A stretch of DNA of 64,000 nucleotides from Barnesiella sp. (GCA_014800945.1 JAAVFD010000012.1:68604-132603); one strand, 5' to 3'; shown: positions 1 through 9,964, counted from the stretch's first letter. Program-made: numbers and translations. The notes: generated from the sequence alone by a model not told the origin.

Positions 1-22
1 GCCGGACGAAAACTGACCGCAG

Positions 23-1495
23 ATGGATTTAACCGGACTGCCACACGCGCTCGCTCACCTGCTGACCTACCACAAGGAAGAACCGCTCATTTTTTCAAGC
101 GGTTTGTTCTGGGTGCTGTTCGTCATCTTTATGCCCGCATACGCTTTTCTGCGTCGCAAAAAGACTCAGATGCTTGTTTTTGTAATAGCATTCAGCCTGT
201 ATTTCTATTACAAGTGCAGCGGGTGGTTTTTCCTGCTCATACTATCCACCTCGGCTATTGACTGGTTCATAAGCCGCAAGATGGTGCAGGTGGAGTCGTC
301 GGCGGGCAAAAAGTGGCTTGTCGCTCTTTCGGTTTTCATCTCCCTCTCCGTACTCGGATTTTTCAAGTACGCCAACTTCTTTCTGTGGAACTGGAATGCC
401 ATGGTCGAGGGTAATTTCCAACCCCTGAGCCTCATTCTGCCGGTAGGCATTTCATTCTACACATTCCAGTCCATCAGCTATATAGTGGATATCTACCGCA
501 AACGCATAGAGCCGGCGGAAACCTGGGGAGAATACCTTTTCTTCCTCTCCTTCTTCCCGGCTCTCGTTGCCGGCCCTATTGTCAGAGCCGAGTATTTCCT
601 GCCGCAGATAAAGGAGAACCGGCGCGCAAGCCATGACGAGATATTCGGAGGGCTGTGGCTTATACTCATCGGAGTGATTAAAAAAGCGGTTATTGCCGAT
701 TATATCGCTCAGTACAACGACCTTATATTCGACAATCCCGGCGGATACACCGGATTCGAGTCGCTCATGGGAATAATCGGTTACACCATGCAGATCTACT
801 GCGACTTCTCCGGCTATTCCGACATGGCTATAGGAATAGCTCTCATCATGGGATTCAAACTCAACATAAACTTCAATTACCCGTACAAATCACGGAGCCT
901 CACGGAGTTCTGGCACAGATGGCACATATCGCTCTCCACATGGCTTCGCGACTATCTTTACATCCCTCTGGGAGGCAACAGAAAGGGCACTTTCAGAACA
1001 TATCTGAACAATTTTCTTACCATGCTTATAGGCGGACTGTGGCACGGAGCCGCCTGGAAATTCGTGTTCTGGGGAGGAATGCACGGTGTGGGGCTAATTG
1101 TCAACAAATTATGCCGCCCGTTCACATCGCGCTACGATGGCAGGAAATGGTTTGAGATTTCAAGCACAGCCCTCACACTGCTTTTTGTGTCCTTTCTCTG
1201 GGTTTTCTTCCGTGCTGAAAGCTTCGAGGCGGCATGGACCATCTTAGGCTCGATTTTCACCAATTTTTCGCCTCAGTGCATAGTGCCGTTCATTAAATTC
1301 CGCACTCTATGGATTTTCCTGATGGCATTTATCATCACCATGCATTTTCAGCCGCAGAAGCTGCACGATGACATGGCTAACGTGTTCATCAACGCCCCGT
1401 GGATTCTGCGCCTGATAACATTTCTTATAGTGATTCAGCTGGTGGTTGAATTTTCGTCAGCCGATATCACGCCATTTATCTATTTTCAGTTCTGA
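23..1495 (+). CDS. MBOAT family O-acyltransferase (AlgI-like)
   Basis: 490-aa multi-TM ORF with MBOAT motifs (SFYTFQSISYIVDIYR, DFSGYSDMAIG, EFWHRWHISLSTWLRDYLYIPLGG, GLWHGAAWKF). Confidence 0.93.
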   Translation: MDLTGLPHALAHLLTYHKEEPLIFSSGLFWVLFVIFMPAYAFLRRKKTQMLVFVIAFSLYFYYKCSGWFFLLILSTSAIDWFISRKMVQVESSAGKKWLVALSVFISLSVLGFFKYANFFLWNWNAMVEGNFQPLSLILPVGISFYTFQSISYIVDIYRKRIEPAETWGEYLFFLSFFPALVAGPIVRAEYFLPQIKENRRASHDEIFGGLWLILIGVIKKAVIADYIAQYNDLIFDNPGGYTGFESLMGIIGYTMQIYCDFSGYSDMAIGIALIMGFKLNINFNYPYKSRSLTEFWHRWHISLSTWLRDYLYIPLGGNRKGTFRTYLNNFLTMLIGGLWHGAAWKFVFWGGMHGVGLIVNKLCRPFTSRYDGRKWFEISSTALTLLFVSFLWVFFRAESFEAAWTILGSIFTNFSPQCIVPFIKFRTLWIFLMAFIITMHFQPQKLHDDMANVFINAPWILRLITFLIVIQLVVEFSSADITPFIYFQF

Positions 1496-2736
1496 GTCTC
1501 GCTGCTCTCGGGTGTCGGGTCGATATCCTCGTCATATTTCTGGAAAAGGAAATCGTTGTAGGGAAAGCGCGTCAGATGCACCTGTTTAGCCTTCTCATAA
1601 ATCTTTGCCTTCAGTTCATCGATATTCAAGCCCTCCTTCGCGGAGATAAACACCGCGTCGTCACCTATCTTGTTCATCCACGAAGCCTTAAGCTCATCCA
1701 GCGAGTAATTCTCCCTCGTCTTGGGAGTAAGGTCATCTTCATCCTTCGGAGTGAATGAAAAAGCATCCACCTTATTGAAAACCATTATCATAGGCTTGTC
1801 GGCGCTTCCGCACACCTCAGACAAGGTTTTGTTCACCACCTCGATCTGCTCTTCGAAATTTGGATGCGAGATATCCACCACGTGAACAAGCACATCGGCG
1901 TCGCGAACCTCGTCAAGGGTAGATTTGAACGACTCAACCAGATGTGTAGGCAACTTGCGGATAAAACCTACCGTGTCGGTCAGCAGAAAAGGCAGATTAT
2001 CCACTATAACCTTGCGCACTGTAGTGTCAAGAGTGGCAAAGAGCTTGTTTTCAGCAAATACATCACTCTTGCTCAGCAGATTCATAAGCGTTGACTTGCC
2101 CACGTTGGTATAGCCCACAAGAGCCACCCTGGTGAGCTTGCCACGGTTCTTGCGCTGGATTGATTTCTGCCTGTCAATATCCTTCAGCTCAGCCTTCAGG
2201 CGCGAGATTTTGTCGAGGATAATACGGCGGTCTGTCTCAATCTGAGTCTCACCGGGGCCACGCATACCGATACCGCCACGCTGCCTCTCAAGGTGAGTCC
2301 ACATTCGGGTGAGTCGCGGCAGAAGGTACTGATACTGTGCCAGCTCCACCTGAGTCTTAGCATTGGCTGTCTGAGCTCTTCTCGCAAAAATATCCAGAAT
2401 AAGGCTTGTGCGGTCAAGAATTTTCACCTTAAGCTCACGCTCTATGTTAGCCACCTGCTTAGAGGTGAGGTCATCGTCAAAAATAGCCATACCGATATCG
2501 TTATCCTCGATATATTGGCGTATCTCCTCCAGCTTACCTTTGCCCACAAAAGTTCTTGAATCGGGTCCGTTAAGCTTTTGCAGGAATTTCTTCTCCGTCA
2601 CGGCACCGGCAGTATCGGCGAGAAAAGCCAGCTCGTCGAGATATTCGTTAGCCTTAGCCTCATTCTGCTGCGGAGTGATGAGTCCGACGAGCACAGCGCG
2701 CTCCGAACTCTCTTTATCTATAATCAGGTCTTTCAT
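1486..2736 (-). CDS. hflX: GTPase HflX
   Basis: GPGETQIETDRR, GYTNVGKSTLMN, DTVGFIRKLPTHLVESFKSTLDEV motifs of HflX; 416 aa. Confidence 0.96.
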   Translation of the reverse strand: MKDLIIDKESSERAVLVGLITPQQNEAKANEYLDELAFLADTAGAVTEKKFLQKLNGPDSRTFVGKGKLEEIRQYIEDNDIGMAIFDDDLTSKQVANIERELKVKILDRTSLILDIFARRAQTANAKTQVELAQYQYLLPRLTRMWTHLERQRGGIGMRGPGETQIETDRRIILDKISRLKAELKDIDRQKSIQRKNRGKLTRVALVGYTNVGKSTLMNLLSKSDVFAENKLFATLDTTVRKVIVDNLPFLLTDTVGFIRKLPTHLVESFKSTLDEVRDADVLVHVVDISHPNFEEQIEVVNKTLSEVCGSADKPMIMVFNKVDAFSFTPKDEDDLTPKTRENYSLDELKASWMNKIGDDAVFISAKEGLNIDELKAKIYEKAKQVHLTRFPYNDFLFQKYDEDIDPTPESSETQN

Positions 2737-2767
2737 ATAGTATAAACACTTGAATCGGTCATATTGT

Positions 2768-2776
2768 GCAAAAATA
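2768..2776 (-). promoter_or_regulatory. Bacteroidetes -7 box (TATTTTTGC) upstream of hflX
   Basis: GCAAAAATA on + strand equals TATTTTTGC on -, matching TAnnTTTGC, ~30 bp before the hflX start. Confidence 0.5.
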
Positions 2777-2804
2777 GCTAAAATTCGGAAAATCCGGAAA
2801 CGTC

Positions 2805-3010
2805 ATCATGCGCCGGAGGTGCATGCAGAGAGTAGCCTCGCGGTTAAGCGAAGCGCAACCCGAGGATAAGGAGAAGCCCCTCCCCCCATCCCCCTCCCCG
2901 CAGCAGCGGGGAGGGGGGCGGAAATATGATGGCTTGGTATCCGCGGGGTGCGGGAGCTAACGCTCCCTTACCCACACGGCTACTTTCGGGACGCGCTCTG
3001 CCGGCGCGTC
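2805..3010 (+). repeat. ~205-bp hairpin-rich direct repeat, copy 1 (flanks Y1 transposase)
   Basis: ATCATGCGCCGGAGGTGCATG...GACGCGCTCTGCCGGCGCGTC recurs at 3541-3745 with roughly ten differences by eye. Confidence 0.95.
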
Positions 3011-3023
3011 TAGTATTTTAATA

Positions 3024-3485
3024 TTATTGTAATTCGTCAGGGAGCAAGTACTGCATATCTCTTATCCCTATTTTTGACAACCATTCAGCATATTCTTCAT
3101 GAAACGTCTTGACTCTATGGTGCTCGGTTTGATTTCTTATGTAATTAACAACTGAATTCAACTGACTTTTAGAATAGCTAAAGTACCCTCCACCCGACTG
3201 CCAGCCAAATCTTCCCACTGTCAGTCTATGAGAATTTATCCATTTTGATGATTCGGTTTTAACTCGCGTCATAATCTCCGTTTCACTAATTTTCCCCTGG
3301 GTACTATATAGCATATGGATATGGTCTTTGTACCCACCTACCTCAATAGGCATGACTCCATCAATTTTCTTTAGTGTATTTGCTATGACAGCATACAGCT
3401 TTTCTTTCCATGATTCCTCTATAAGCCCTAATCGGTATTTAACACCGAAAACAGTCATGATATATATTTGTGAAATAGACCTCAT
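3024..3485 (-). mobile_element. IS200-like / RAYT-like Y1 transposase (153 aa)
   Basis: HUH motif (KDHIHMLYS), C-terminal YIRNQTEHHRVKTFHEEYAEWL, FGWQSGGGYFSYSKSQ; typical single-domain Y1_Tnp. Confidence 0.9.
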
Positions 3486-3540
3486 ATATGCGAAATTATA
3501 TAAAATTCCCCTGATTTATGACAAGTTAAGTTCATTTTTT

Positions 3541-3745
3541 ATCATGCGCCGGAGGTGCATGCCGAGAGTAGCCTCGTGGTTAAGCGGAGCGCAACCCGAG
3601 GATAAGGAGAAGCCCCTCCCCCATCCCCCTCCCCGCAGCAGCGGGGAGGGGGCGGAGATAAGCATGGCTTGGTTTCCGCGGGGTGCGGGAGCTAACGCCC
3701 CCTTACCCACACGGCTACTTTCGGGACGCGCTCTGCCGGCGCGTC
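3541..3745 (+). repeat. ~205-bp hairpin-rich direct repeat, copy 2
   Basis: Same orientation and near-identical to 2805-3010. Confidence 0.95.
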
Positions 3746-3770
3746 GGAAGAAGATAGAGAAAAAAGGGAG

Positions 3771-3802
3771 GGGGCGGCGGAACTTCACAGTTCCGCCGCC
3801 CC
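3771..3802 (-). terminator. Intrinsic terminator of the large secreted-protein gene
   Basis: Perfect 14-bp stem ggggcggcggaact/agttccgccgcccc with a 4-nt loop; on - strand followed by CTCCCTTTTTT. Confidence 0.8.
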
Positions 3803-3852
3803 TCAAGCCAAATTGTCGTCGGTTTCAGATTCCGACGTGGGAATATCTAAAT

Positions 3853-6800
3853 TTAAAGTACCTTCACTTTAATGCCCTTTCCACCGGGGATACGGACAAT
3901 GTAGATGCCTCTGCGGAGTCCTTCAGCGTTGACTCTGCGACCGTTGATGTCAAACACCTGAGAGCCTTCCGGTGCAATGATATTGCCTCCTTCCACTCTC
4001 ACCTCATTGTCATCCCGGCTGTCCGAATCAATACCGTCGATTCCGGTAACGGCTCCAACAAATACGTATGTCTCGGCTACTTCTCCAACCGGCTTGTCGT
4101 TCTCCATGAGCACGGCGAGCACAGCAGAGCTTTCGGTGAGCTCAAACGGATTGTCATATCTGTTCCAGGTGTCAACCGAGAACGGAACTCCGAGCTTGGT
4201 GGTGTAGTAAATGGTATATGAACCCTGCGAGAGGTTATCCACCGGTGAGATCTTGACGAGCTTGGCACCGTTGCTGCCTTCGTCGAGCTCGAACTGAACT
4301 CTTCCGCTCACAGTGCTTGATGTGCCTCCAACAACCATAACCTGCAACATTGAAACAGCTCCTCTGGGCTTACCGCTCACCTGAACGCAAGCGTAGAGTT
4401 TGGCTCCCTGAGTAAATGTCAGCCTTGTGCTGTAACGGTTGGGGCAAGCCGAGTTATTGATACCGTAGTAAATGGTAGCATTCGGCTCGTCAGTAGTGAG
4501 TCTCACGGTTGTCTTGCCATATTCCGAGGTAACATTGAAGCTTACATCGCCCGCACGGTCAATCTTATTGAGTGTGATGACGATAGTAGCGCTCTCGGCA
4601 AACGCCGGCTCCTGACACTTCACCCTGATAACATCGCTCTTGTCGATGAGGATGGGGTGCTGGTAGGTGTACCATGTAGCGGTGCTGTTGTCCTCGCTGT
4701 GGCTGTCAATCATATAGTAGATAGTGGTGTTGGGACGGGTGCTCTTGAGTGTAACGGTTGTTGTGCCGTTGAAATTCACCATATAGTCACCGTTAGTGCT
4801 GTTCACCTGATTGCTGAGGGTGTTTGTAAAGTCAGCTGTAGGTCTTGGCGAACGTGTAACCCTGTCAGCCTGTATAGGCCAGAATTCCACCTCACCCTCT
4901 CTGCCGGTGGGGTCACCGAGCATCACGAAACCGGTGATATTGTAAGCGGAGCCGTCTCTGAGCTCTTCCGGAACCCTTGTGCCGTCTGAGCTGTAGCTGG
5001 CGGCGCTAACTTTGCCGAGTCTGCCAACATACATGGGATGGTTCTGACCGGTCTGTCTGTCCTGAATGTACCACAGATCCTCGCCATCGTTGGTCTGAAC
5101 CTTACCATCTGTCAAAGTCACGTTCATGAGAGTGACAAGACGGCGGGCATTGAGCAGAGACAGAGAGTTGAGAGTGTCCGGTGCAGCGTGGAACTGATCC
5201 GCTTCCGGAGTCATCTTATCATCCTCCCAGAGCGGGCTGGTAATCTTGTCGAAGGTTGATATGTGACCTGTAGCCACAGCTATGCGGTTTGAATGAGTAT
5301 CCTCCATATATCCCACGGTGAAGTCTCTGACATATCTACCTGCCGTGAGTTCGGTATCATCCCAACCATCATTATTGAACACCGGCAGGAAGTAGCCCAT
5401 CGGTCCGGCAAGGAACATATACTTACCACCTGTAGCAATAACCTTGAGGTTTGTGGATAGCTTGTAGTACCTGCCCTCTCTCGCCTGGTCGAGGAACTGG
5501 AATATATACTGGAGCTCGGTGCTGTTTCTCACAAAGATTCGGCTCACGGTAGCACTCGGCTTGTAACCCGGCTTGTAGGCGTAAGCCTTGACAGTGATAC
5601 GGTCACTGTTAGCCGGCAGCGTGGGGCTGAAAGTTTCACCGGTGAATGAGAGTCGGTTTGCATTTGACGAATCCATATTCTTCGGGTCAACGCCGTTGAT
5701 TGAATAGAACACCGAAGCGCCATCCTCAGGCTCGATATTCACTTCGAGGTTGTTGACAAAGTACTGCAGTTCGGTATCTTTGTTTGTAGCCTCGGTGCAG
5801 TAGAGTTTCGGAGCGGCAACCTGACCTTTGTTGGTCGAGAAGTCAATCATCGCGATAGCATAGGATTCATCACGATCTTTCTCGTTTTTAAGGAATATAC
5901 CTTTAATATTATACAGCTCGTCAGGCTCATCCGGTTCGTAGAAGTTATCCCATCCGTTATAGCACTCCTCGAAGATGTCGAATGCGAGAGCAATATTGCC
6001 TTCACCGAGTACGAGGAAGTATTCATTATCCTTCTTCTCGATTTTCACATTCTTGATATCAAGATAGCGCATGCGCTGGTTCTCTCCAAGAACAATGTTT
6101 TTATAATAACCGCTGTAGTTGTCATTATCGGGATCCGGGTACCATGAATCATCACTATATCCGACTTCAATAGGTCTTAGCGCGAGCTGGAAGTCCGGAT
6201 TAGTGCTGTAGATAGAGTCGATAAAGTGGACAGTGCGGGCAAATCCGGTACATTCGCTGATAAGATTACCTCTACGGCTCAGTGCGGGAATCAGGGCGAA
6301 GTTATTGATTATGTCGCCTTGACGCAGCATACGCACTGAATCCGGCTCACCGGCAACAGGCACGGGGGGATTGACCCACTTGTTTTCGTTGTGCACAAGG
6401 ATATAGTTAGCGGAGTGGAACTTGCCGTCCGCATCTGTGGGTTCAAGGTCTCGGATATACAGCCACTCCTCAGTAGCCTCGATAACAATAGCCTTAGACT
6501 GATTGCTGAACTGGTGATAGTGATTTCCGTCGAAGCTTGCACGGGACTGATTTTCGGAAATCGATTCCGGCAGGTTCTTATCATTGAGGTACATCTCCTT
6601 GAACTGGGCGATGCTATTCACCACTCCATTTTTTGCGTCAAGTTCGTGCCATTCAATTTCAATGGTAGCCGGCTCGATGGACCAGAGACCCTCCTCGCTC
6701 CTTGCATATACCCAAAGGTGGCACTGACGATTGTTGTTTTTGTCCAGCTTGTAATCCGCCTTCTTAAGAGTGAATGTGGGCACACCCTTAACCAAGTCGA

Positions 6801-9800
6801 TTTTTTTGAGTCCGACACCAATAGCATTTTCAAGCTGAGCATCATTGAAGGTATTTATATTCTCCAAATCCGACCAGTAGTAAGTCATGCCATGCTGGCG
6901 GATATTTCCGATAGTTATGTTCAGCTCGGCGGAGATAGCGTCAAGCTCGCCGTCGGTAATGGGGTTCGGAGCGAAGAGCTCTGGAGTGTCGGGACACTCA
7001 ATCGGCACCTCGCAGGGGAGCAGAGCAAGAGAGTTAGAAGCCTGACCCACATAGCAGGTTAAGGCATAGACATTGCCATCCTCAAGCGCACTAATAGCAT
7101 CTTCAACCTCTTTTTCGTTGTCAAGCTTCAGTCGGGTAAAGATTGTATATTCCGTGCCGTCGATACCTCTCAGACGTGAGCTACCGGCAACTTTTTCAAG
7201 TCCGCGCATCCTTACCTTCTTATTGAAGGCTGCTTCGGTAACTTTGGTTGAATCGGGGCAGAAGTTTACTATAGCTTCACCATAGAACCCGCCCTCGTAT
7301 GCCTCGGGAAGATAATTGATGAAGCTCTCCTCCTTGGTGGGAGTGATGAGAATTTCCGGCATAAGACCCTTACCGCCGACAAAGCTTCTGTAAGCCACTC
7401 GACCAATAATATCTCCGCTATTGATAATGCAATCCTTGCCGGGGGTCTTGGATCTGTAAGTCTCAAATACGGCAGGCTCGGTAGCCGAGTTAATAACGAG
7501 CTTTATAGCATCATTGTTACAGTTCTCGAGATATACGTAATAGGTATTTTTCCCATTCTCAAGAGCGGCATCGGTATCATACACGCCAACTACTCTCATC
7601 AACGGATTAGCGTATGCTCCGTATAGCGCAACGAGTCCGTTCTGGTCATAGCCGTTTGCAGGGGCAAGGTAACCGTCGAGATAATAATCGGTGGTAATAA
7701 TCGGCTCTACATCGACAATGGACCATGAGCTTTCCTGACCTGTCGAGCTATTTACGGATTGCACAAAGAGTCGTCCGGCATAAGGAGTGTCACCGTTTGC
7801 ACCTACTCCGTTTCTACCCAAAGTAATTATACAGGACTTACCCGGGGCATAGGTCCACTCAGAGGTCTGCACAGTATTTCCAACTTCAATACTCTCCATC
7901 AAATAATATTTACCTACAGAAATAGAGGGTTCGAGTCCCGGTTCATCTGACCCTTCGTAGGCATACCGAATTTTAGTGCCTTCGGGTGTATCCTCCGGAA
8001 GGGTAATCTGTATCATAGCCTCTTTAGCGTAAGACATTCTGGGGATACCGCCATTTGTCCAGGTGTAGTTCTCACCCTTAGGTTTGGACAGTGCAGGTCC
8101 GGCAAGCGGAGTGCGGGTAATAGCGATAGTTACAATATCGCTGTAGAATTTCTCATCCCCAACCTGAGTGTAAGCACGGAGGTGGAGGTACTTATCTCCT
8201 CCTGAAATGTTTAGTCCGCCCGAGTTAGGACCTGCTTTGCCATTGATATCAGTACCGTAAACAAACCATCCGTTTTGAGGGCCGAAATAGCCGTCCGGAT
8301 TATTGTCAGGGTCGTTGTATTCATTCGCCGTGCAACCCACATTAACAGTCGCATTCTTGAATTGCTGGTTAATCTCAAAAGTCTCGTCCGGCGGTGTCAT
8401 GAAGTTAGTGATCGCATATTCAAGTCCGCCAACGGGCTCTACTTCCGGATCAATTTCTTTACCAACCGAAACCAATGCAGTAGAGTAGGCATCCTTAAGG
8501 TCAAGAACGATTGCATTTACATCCACCTCAACCGATAGATTATACTGGTTCTGATTATCCAGACTAATCCAACCGGTTTTGGGAATAGACCTATGGGGTA
8601 TAGATGCGTCTATTATCGTGTTGTATTCAAACGATTTTGCATAGCGCAACACCTGCGGCCTCGGCGGTGCAGCCGGCTGCTCACGCTTACAGTTGATGGT
8701 CAGCTTATTTCCGAAATTCCCATCCTTATCCACACCGCAGATATACACCGGAGTCTCCTGATTCCATACAGCATTTTCGGGGAGTTCAATGCCTACAGTG
8801 GGATCGTATTCACGCCAGTTTGACTCCGGAATATTAGCAGCTGTGACATAAATCATTTTCACCGTGCCGGCAGGTTGCTTGAAACATTTAAGCACTGCCG
8901 GGGCATTGTAATAATTATAAGAGTATGTATTTACTCCGGTTTCTGTCAATGTTCCATCTGACGGAGCGGCAGACATATCGATTGTAGGTGCATCTATAGG
9001 CGCATCCCAAACAATGCCGAGTTTGTTGAGATATAGAGCTGTTGAGACCGTTCCATCTGAATTATTTACTCTATCTAATATATTCGAAGCTGCTGTGAAG
9101 GTCACAGATTCAACCGGAACATTCAGCTCGTATGTCCAGCAATTATCAGTGGCGTCAAACACCCAGGTTCCGGCTTCATTTACTGCTGAAAATAAATCGT
9201 TTATATCTTCTTTACCTGTGAATGCAGATAGCGAGTAGGGCCCAGTATCATGTTCAGATCCATTTCTTGTTTTGCCGAACTTAACCTTTTTGATTAGCCT
9301 CCACATATTAGTGGCAGAGATCTTCACTCTGACACCCGGACGAAAGGTTGCGTCAAAATAAGCTGAGGTAGCCAACCGTAAACCATTGAATGCTCCATTA
9401 TAATTGTGATTGGTGCCTGAGGTGGTTGGGATTCCAAAACGTAGAGAGTATCCGGCATTAGAAGTACTCCTCAACTCAGGGTCAAATTCCACATTGAACC
9501 CAACACTTCCATCATTACTCGAAACCATAAATTTCCCTATAGCACCATAGCTTGTGTACGCATTAGTACCCTGGGAAGTAGTATAAAAATAAGGGAAATC
9601 CTGCTCAGTACTTGCTGAAGTAGCTGTTTGGCTACTACCAAAAGTGAACCGAGCCTTGTAGCGAGTTTTAACCGGGGATTCTTCCCCTTCTTTTTTGGAA
9701 TACACTCCGGATTCCGAAGTCAATGTCACAGCGTTATTGCTATTACCTTCCGGAATCCAAAAGCCGAGATACACTTCCTCATCAAGCGCCGAAATGTTTG

Positions 9801-9846
9801 GCGCGAACAGAAGAAGTGACATTAAAAAAAGTAAAATTTTCTTCAT
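3853..9846 (-). CDS. Very large secreted protein with chitobiase/CHB_HEX_C-like repeats and a C-terminal T9SS-type-A-like sorting tail
   Basis: ORF 3853..9984; likely true start is the internal MKKILLFLMSLLLFAPNISA signal peptide (ATG at 9846). Recurrent xxTTIYYxID / ATIYYGINN segments; C-term EGSQVFDINGRRVNAEGLRRGIYIVRIPGGKGIKVKVL. Confidence 0.85.
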   Translation of the reverse strand: MKKILLFLMSLLLFAPNISALDEEVYLGFWIPEGNSNNAVTLTSESGVYSKKEGEESPVKTRYKARFTFGSSQTATSASTEQDFPYFYTTSQGTNAYTSYGAIGKFMVSSNDGSVGFNVEFDPELRSTSNAGYSLRFGIPTTSGTNHNYNGAFNGLRLATSAYFDATFRPGVRVKISATNMWRLIKKVKFGKTRNGSEHDTGPYSLSAFTGKEDINDLFSAVNEAGTWVFDATDNCWTYELNVPVESVTFTAASNILDRVNNSDGTVSTALYLNKLGIVWDAPIDAPTIDMSAAPSDGTLTETGVNTYSYNYYNAPAVLKCFKQPAGTVKMIYVTAANIPESNWREYDPTVGIELPENAVWNQETPVYICGVDKDGNFGNKLTINCKREQPAAPPRPQVLRYAKSFEYNTIIDASIPHRSIPKTGWISLDNQNQYNLSVEVDVNAIVLDLKDAYSTALVSVGKEIDPEVEPVGGLEYAITNFMTPPDETFEINQQFKNATVNVGCTANEYNDPDNNPDGYFGPQNGWFVYGTDINGKAGPNSGGLNISGGDKYLHLRAYTQVGDEKFYSDIVTIAITRTPLAGPALSKPKGENYTWTNGGIPRMSYAKEAMIQITLPEDTPEGTKIRYAYEGSDEPGLEPSISVGKYYLMESIEVGNTVQTSEWTYAPGKSCIITLGRNGVGANGDTPYAGRLFVQSVNSSTGQESSWSIVDVEPIITTDYYLDGYLAPANGYDQNGLVALYGAYANPLMRVVGVYDTDAALENGKNTYYVYLENCNNDAIKLVINSATEPAVFETYRSKTPGKDCIINSGDIIGRVAYRSFVGGKGLMPEILITPTKEESFINYLPEAYEGGFYGEAIVNFCPDSTKVTEAAFNKKVRMRGLEKVAGSSRLRGIDGTEYTIFTRLKLDNEKEVEDAISALEDGNVYALTCYVGQASNSLALLPCEVPIECPDTPELFAPNPITDGELDAISAELNITIGNIRQHGMTYYWSDLENINTFNDAQLENAIGVGLKKIDLVKGVPTFTLKKADYKLDKNNNRQCHLWVYARSEEGLWSIEPATIEIEWHELDAKNGVVNSIAQFKEMYLNDKNLPESISENQSRASFDGNHYHQFSNQSKAIVIEATEEWLYIRDLEPTDADGKFHSANYILVHNENKWVNPPVPVAGEPDSVRMLRQGDIINNFALIPALSRRGNLISECTGFARTVHFIDSIYSTNPDFQLALRPIEVGYSDDSWYPDPDNDNYSGYYKNIVLGENQRMRYLDIKNVKIEKKDNEYFLVLGEGNIALAFDIFEECYNGWDNFYEPDEPDELYNIKGIFLKNEKDRDESYAIAMIDFSTNKGQVAAPKLYCTEATNKDTELQYFVNNLEVNIEPEDGASVFYSINGVDPKNMDSSNANRLSFTGETFSPTLPANSDRITVKAYAYKPGYKPSATVSRIFVRNSTELQYIFQFLDQAREGRYYKLSTNLKVIATGGKYMFLAGPMGYFLPVFNNDGWDDTELTAGRYVRDFTVGYMEDTHSNRIAVATGHISTFDKITSPLWEDDKMTPEADQFHAAPDTLNSLSLLNARRLVTLMNVTLTDGKVQTNDGEDLWYIQDRQTGQNHPMYVGRLGKVSAASYSSDGTRVPEELRDGSAYNITGFVMLGDPTGREGEVEFWPIQADRVTRSPRPTADFTNTLSNQVNSTNGDYMVNFNGTTTVTLKSTRPNTTIYYMIDSHSEDNSTATWYTYQHPILIDKSDVIRVKCQEPAFAESATIVITLNKIDRAGDVSFNVTSEYGKTTVRLTTDEPNATIYYGINNSACPNRYSTRLTFTQGAKLYACVQVSGKPRGAVSMLQVMVVGGTSSTVSGRVQFELDEGSNGAKLVKISPVDNLSQGSYTIYYTTKLGVPFSVDTWNRYDNPFELTESSAVLAVLMENDKPVGEVAETYVFVGAVTGIDGIDSDSRDDNEVRVEGGNIIAPEGSQVFDINGRRVNAEGLRRGIYIVRIPGGKGIKVKVL

Positions 9847-9905
9847 ACTTTTTCCTGCATAAAAGTTATTATTTATTTTGTTGATTTTCTGATTGTTATT
9901 TACCT

Positions 9906-9964
9906 CGGAAGGGCTATCTGGCTCACTGCCGCCTTGTGCCCGCCTGCAGCGGGCAACGCTTCCG
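9906..9964 (-). promoter_or_regulatory. Foldable 5' leader of the large secreted-protein gene
   Basis: Outer stem CGGAAG (9906-9911) / CTTCCG (9959-9964) enclosing hairpin GCCCGC-CTGCA-GCGGGC (9938-9954), between a -7 box and the likely start codon. Confidence 0.45.

Noticed and set aside
2805-3745. 205-bp repeats as a target-site duplication
   Set aside because: Y1/HUH transposition does not create target-site duplications, 205 bp is far too long, and the copies have diverged.
3516-3806. 96-aa - strand ORF (MRGGGTVKFRRPLPFF...)
   Set aside because: Translation of the 205-bp repeat plus the terminator hairpin; a typical spurious repeat ORF.
3328-4221. 297-aa + strand ORF
   Set aside because: Runs antisense through the transposase 5' end, the 205-bp repeat and the 3' end of the large secreted gene; composition is repeat-derived.
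6391-7062. 223-aa + strand ORF and other ORFs antisense to the large secreted gene
   Set aside because: Antisense shadows of a long, well-supported coding region without recognisable domains.
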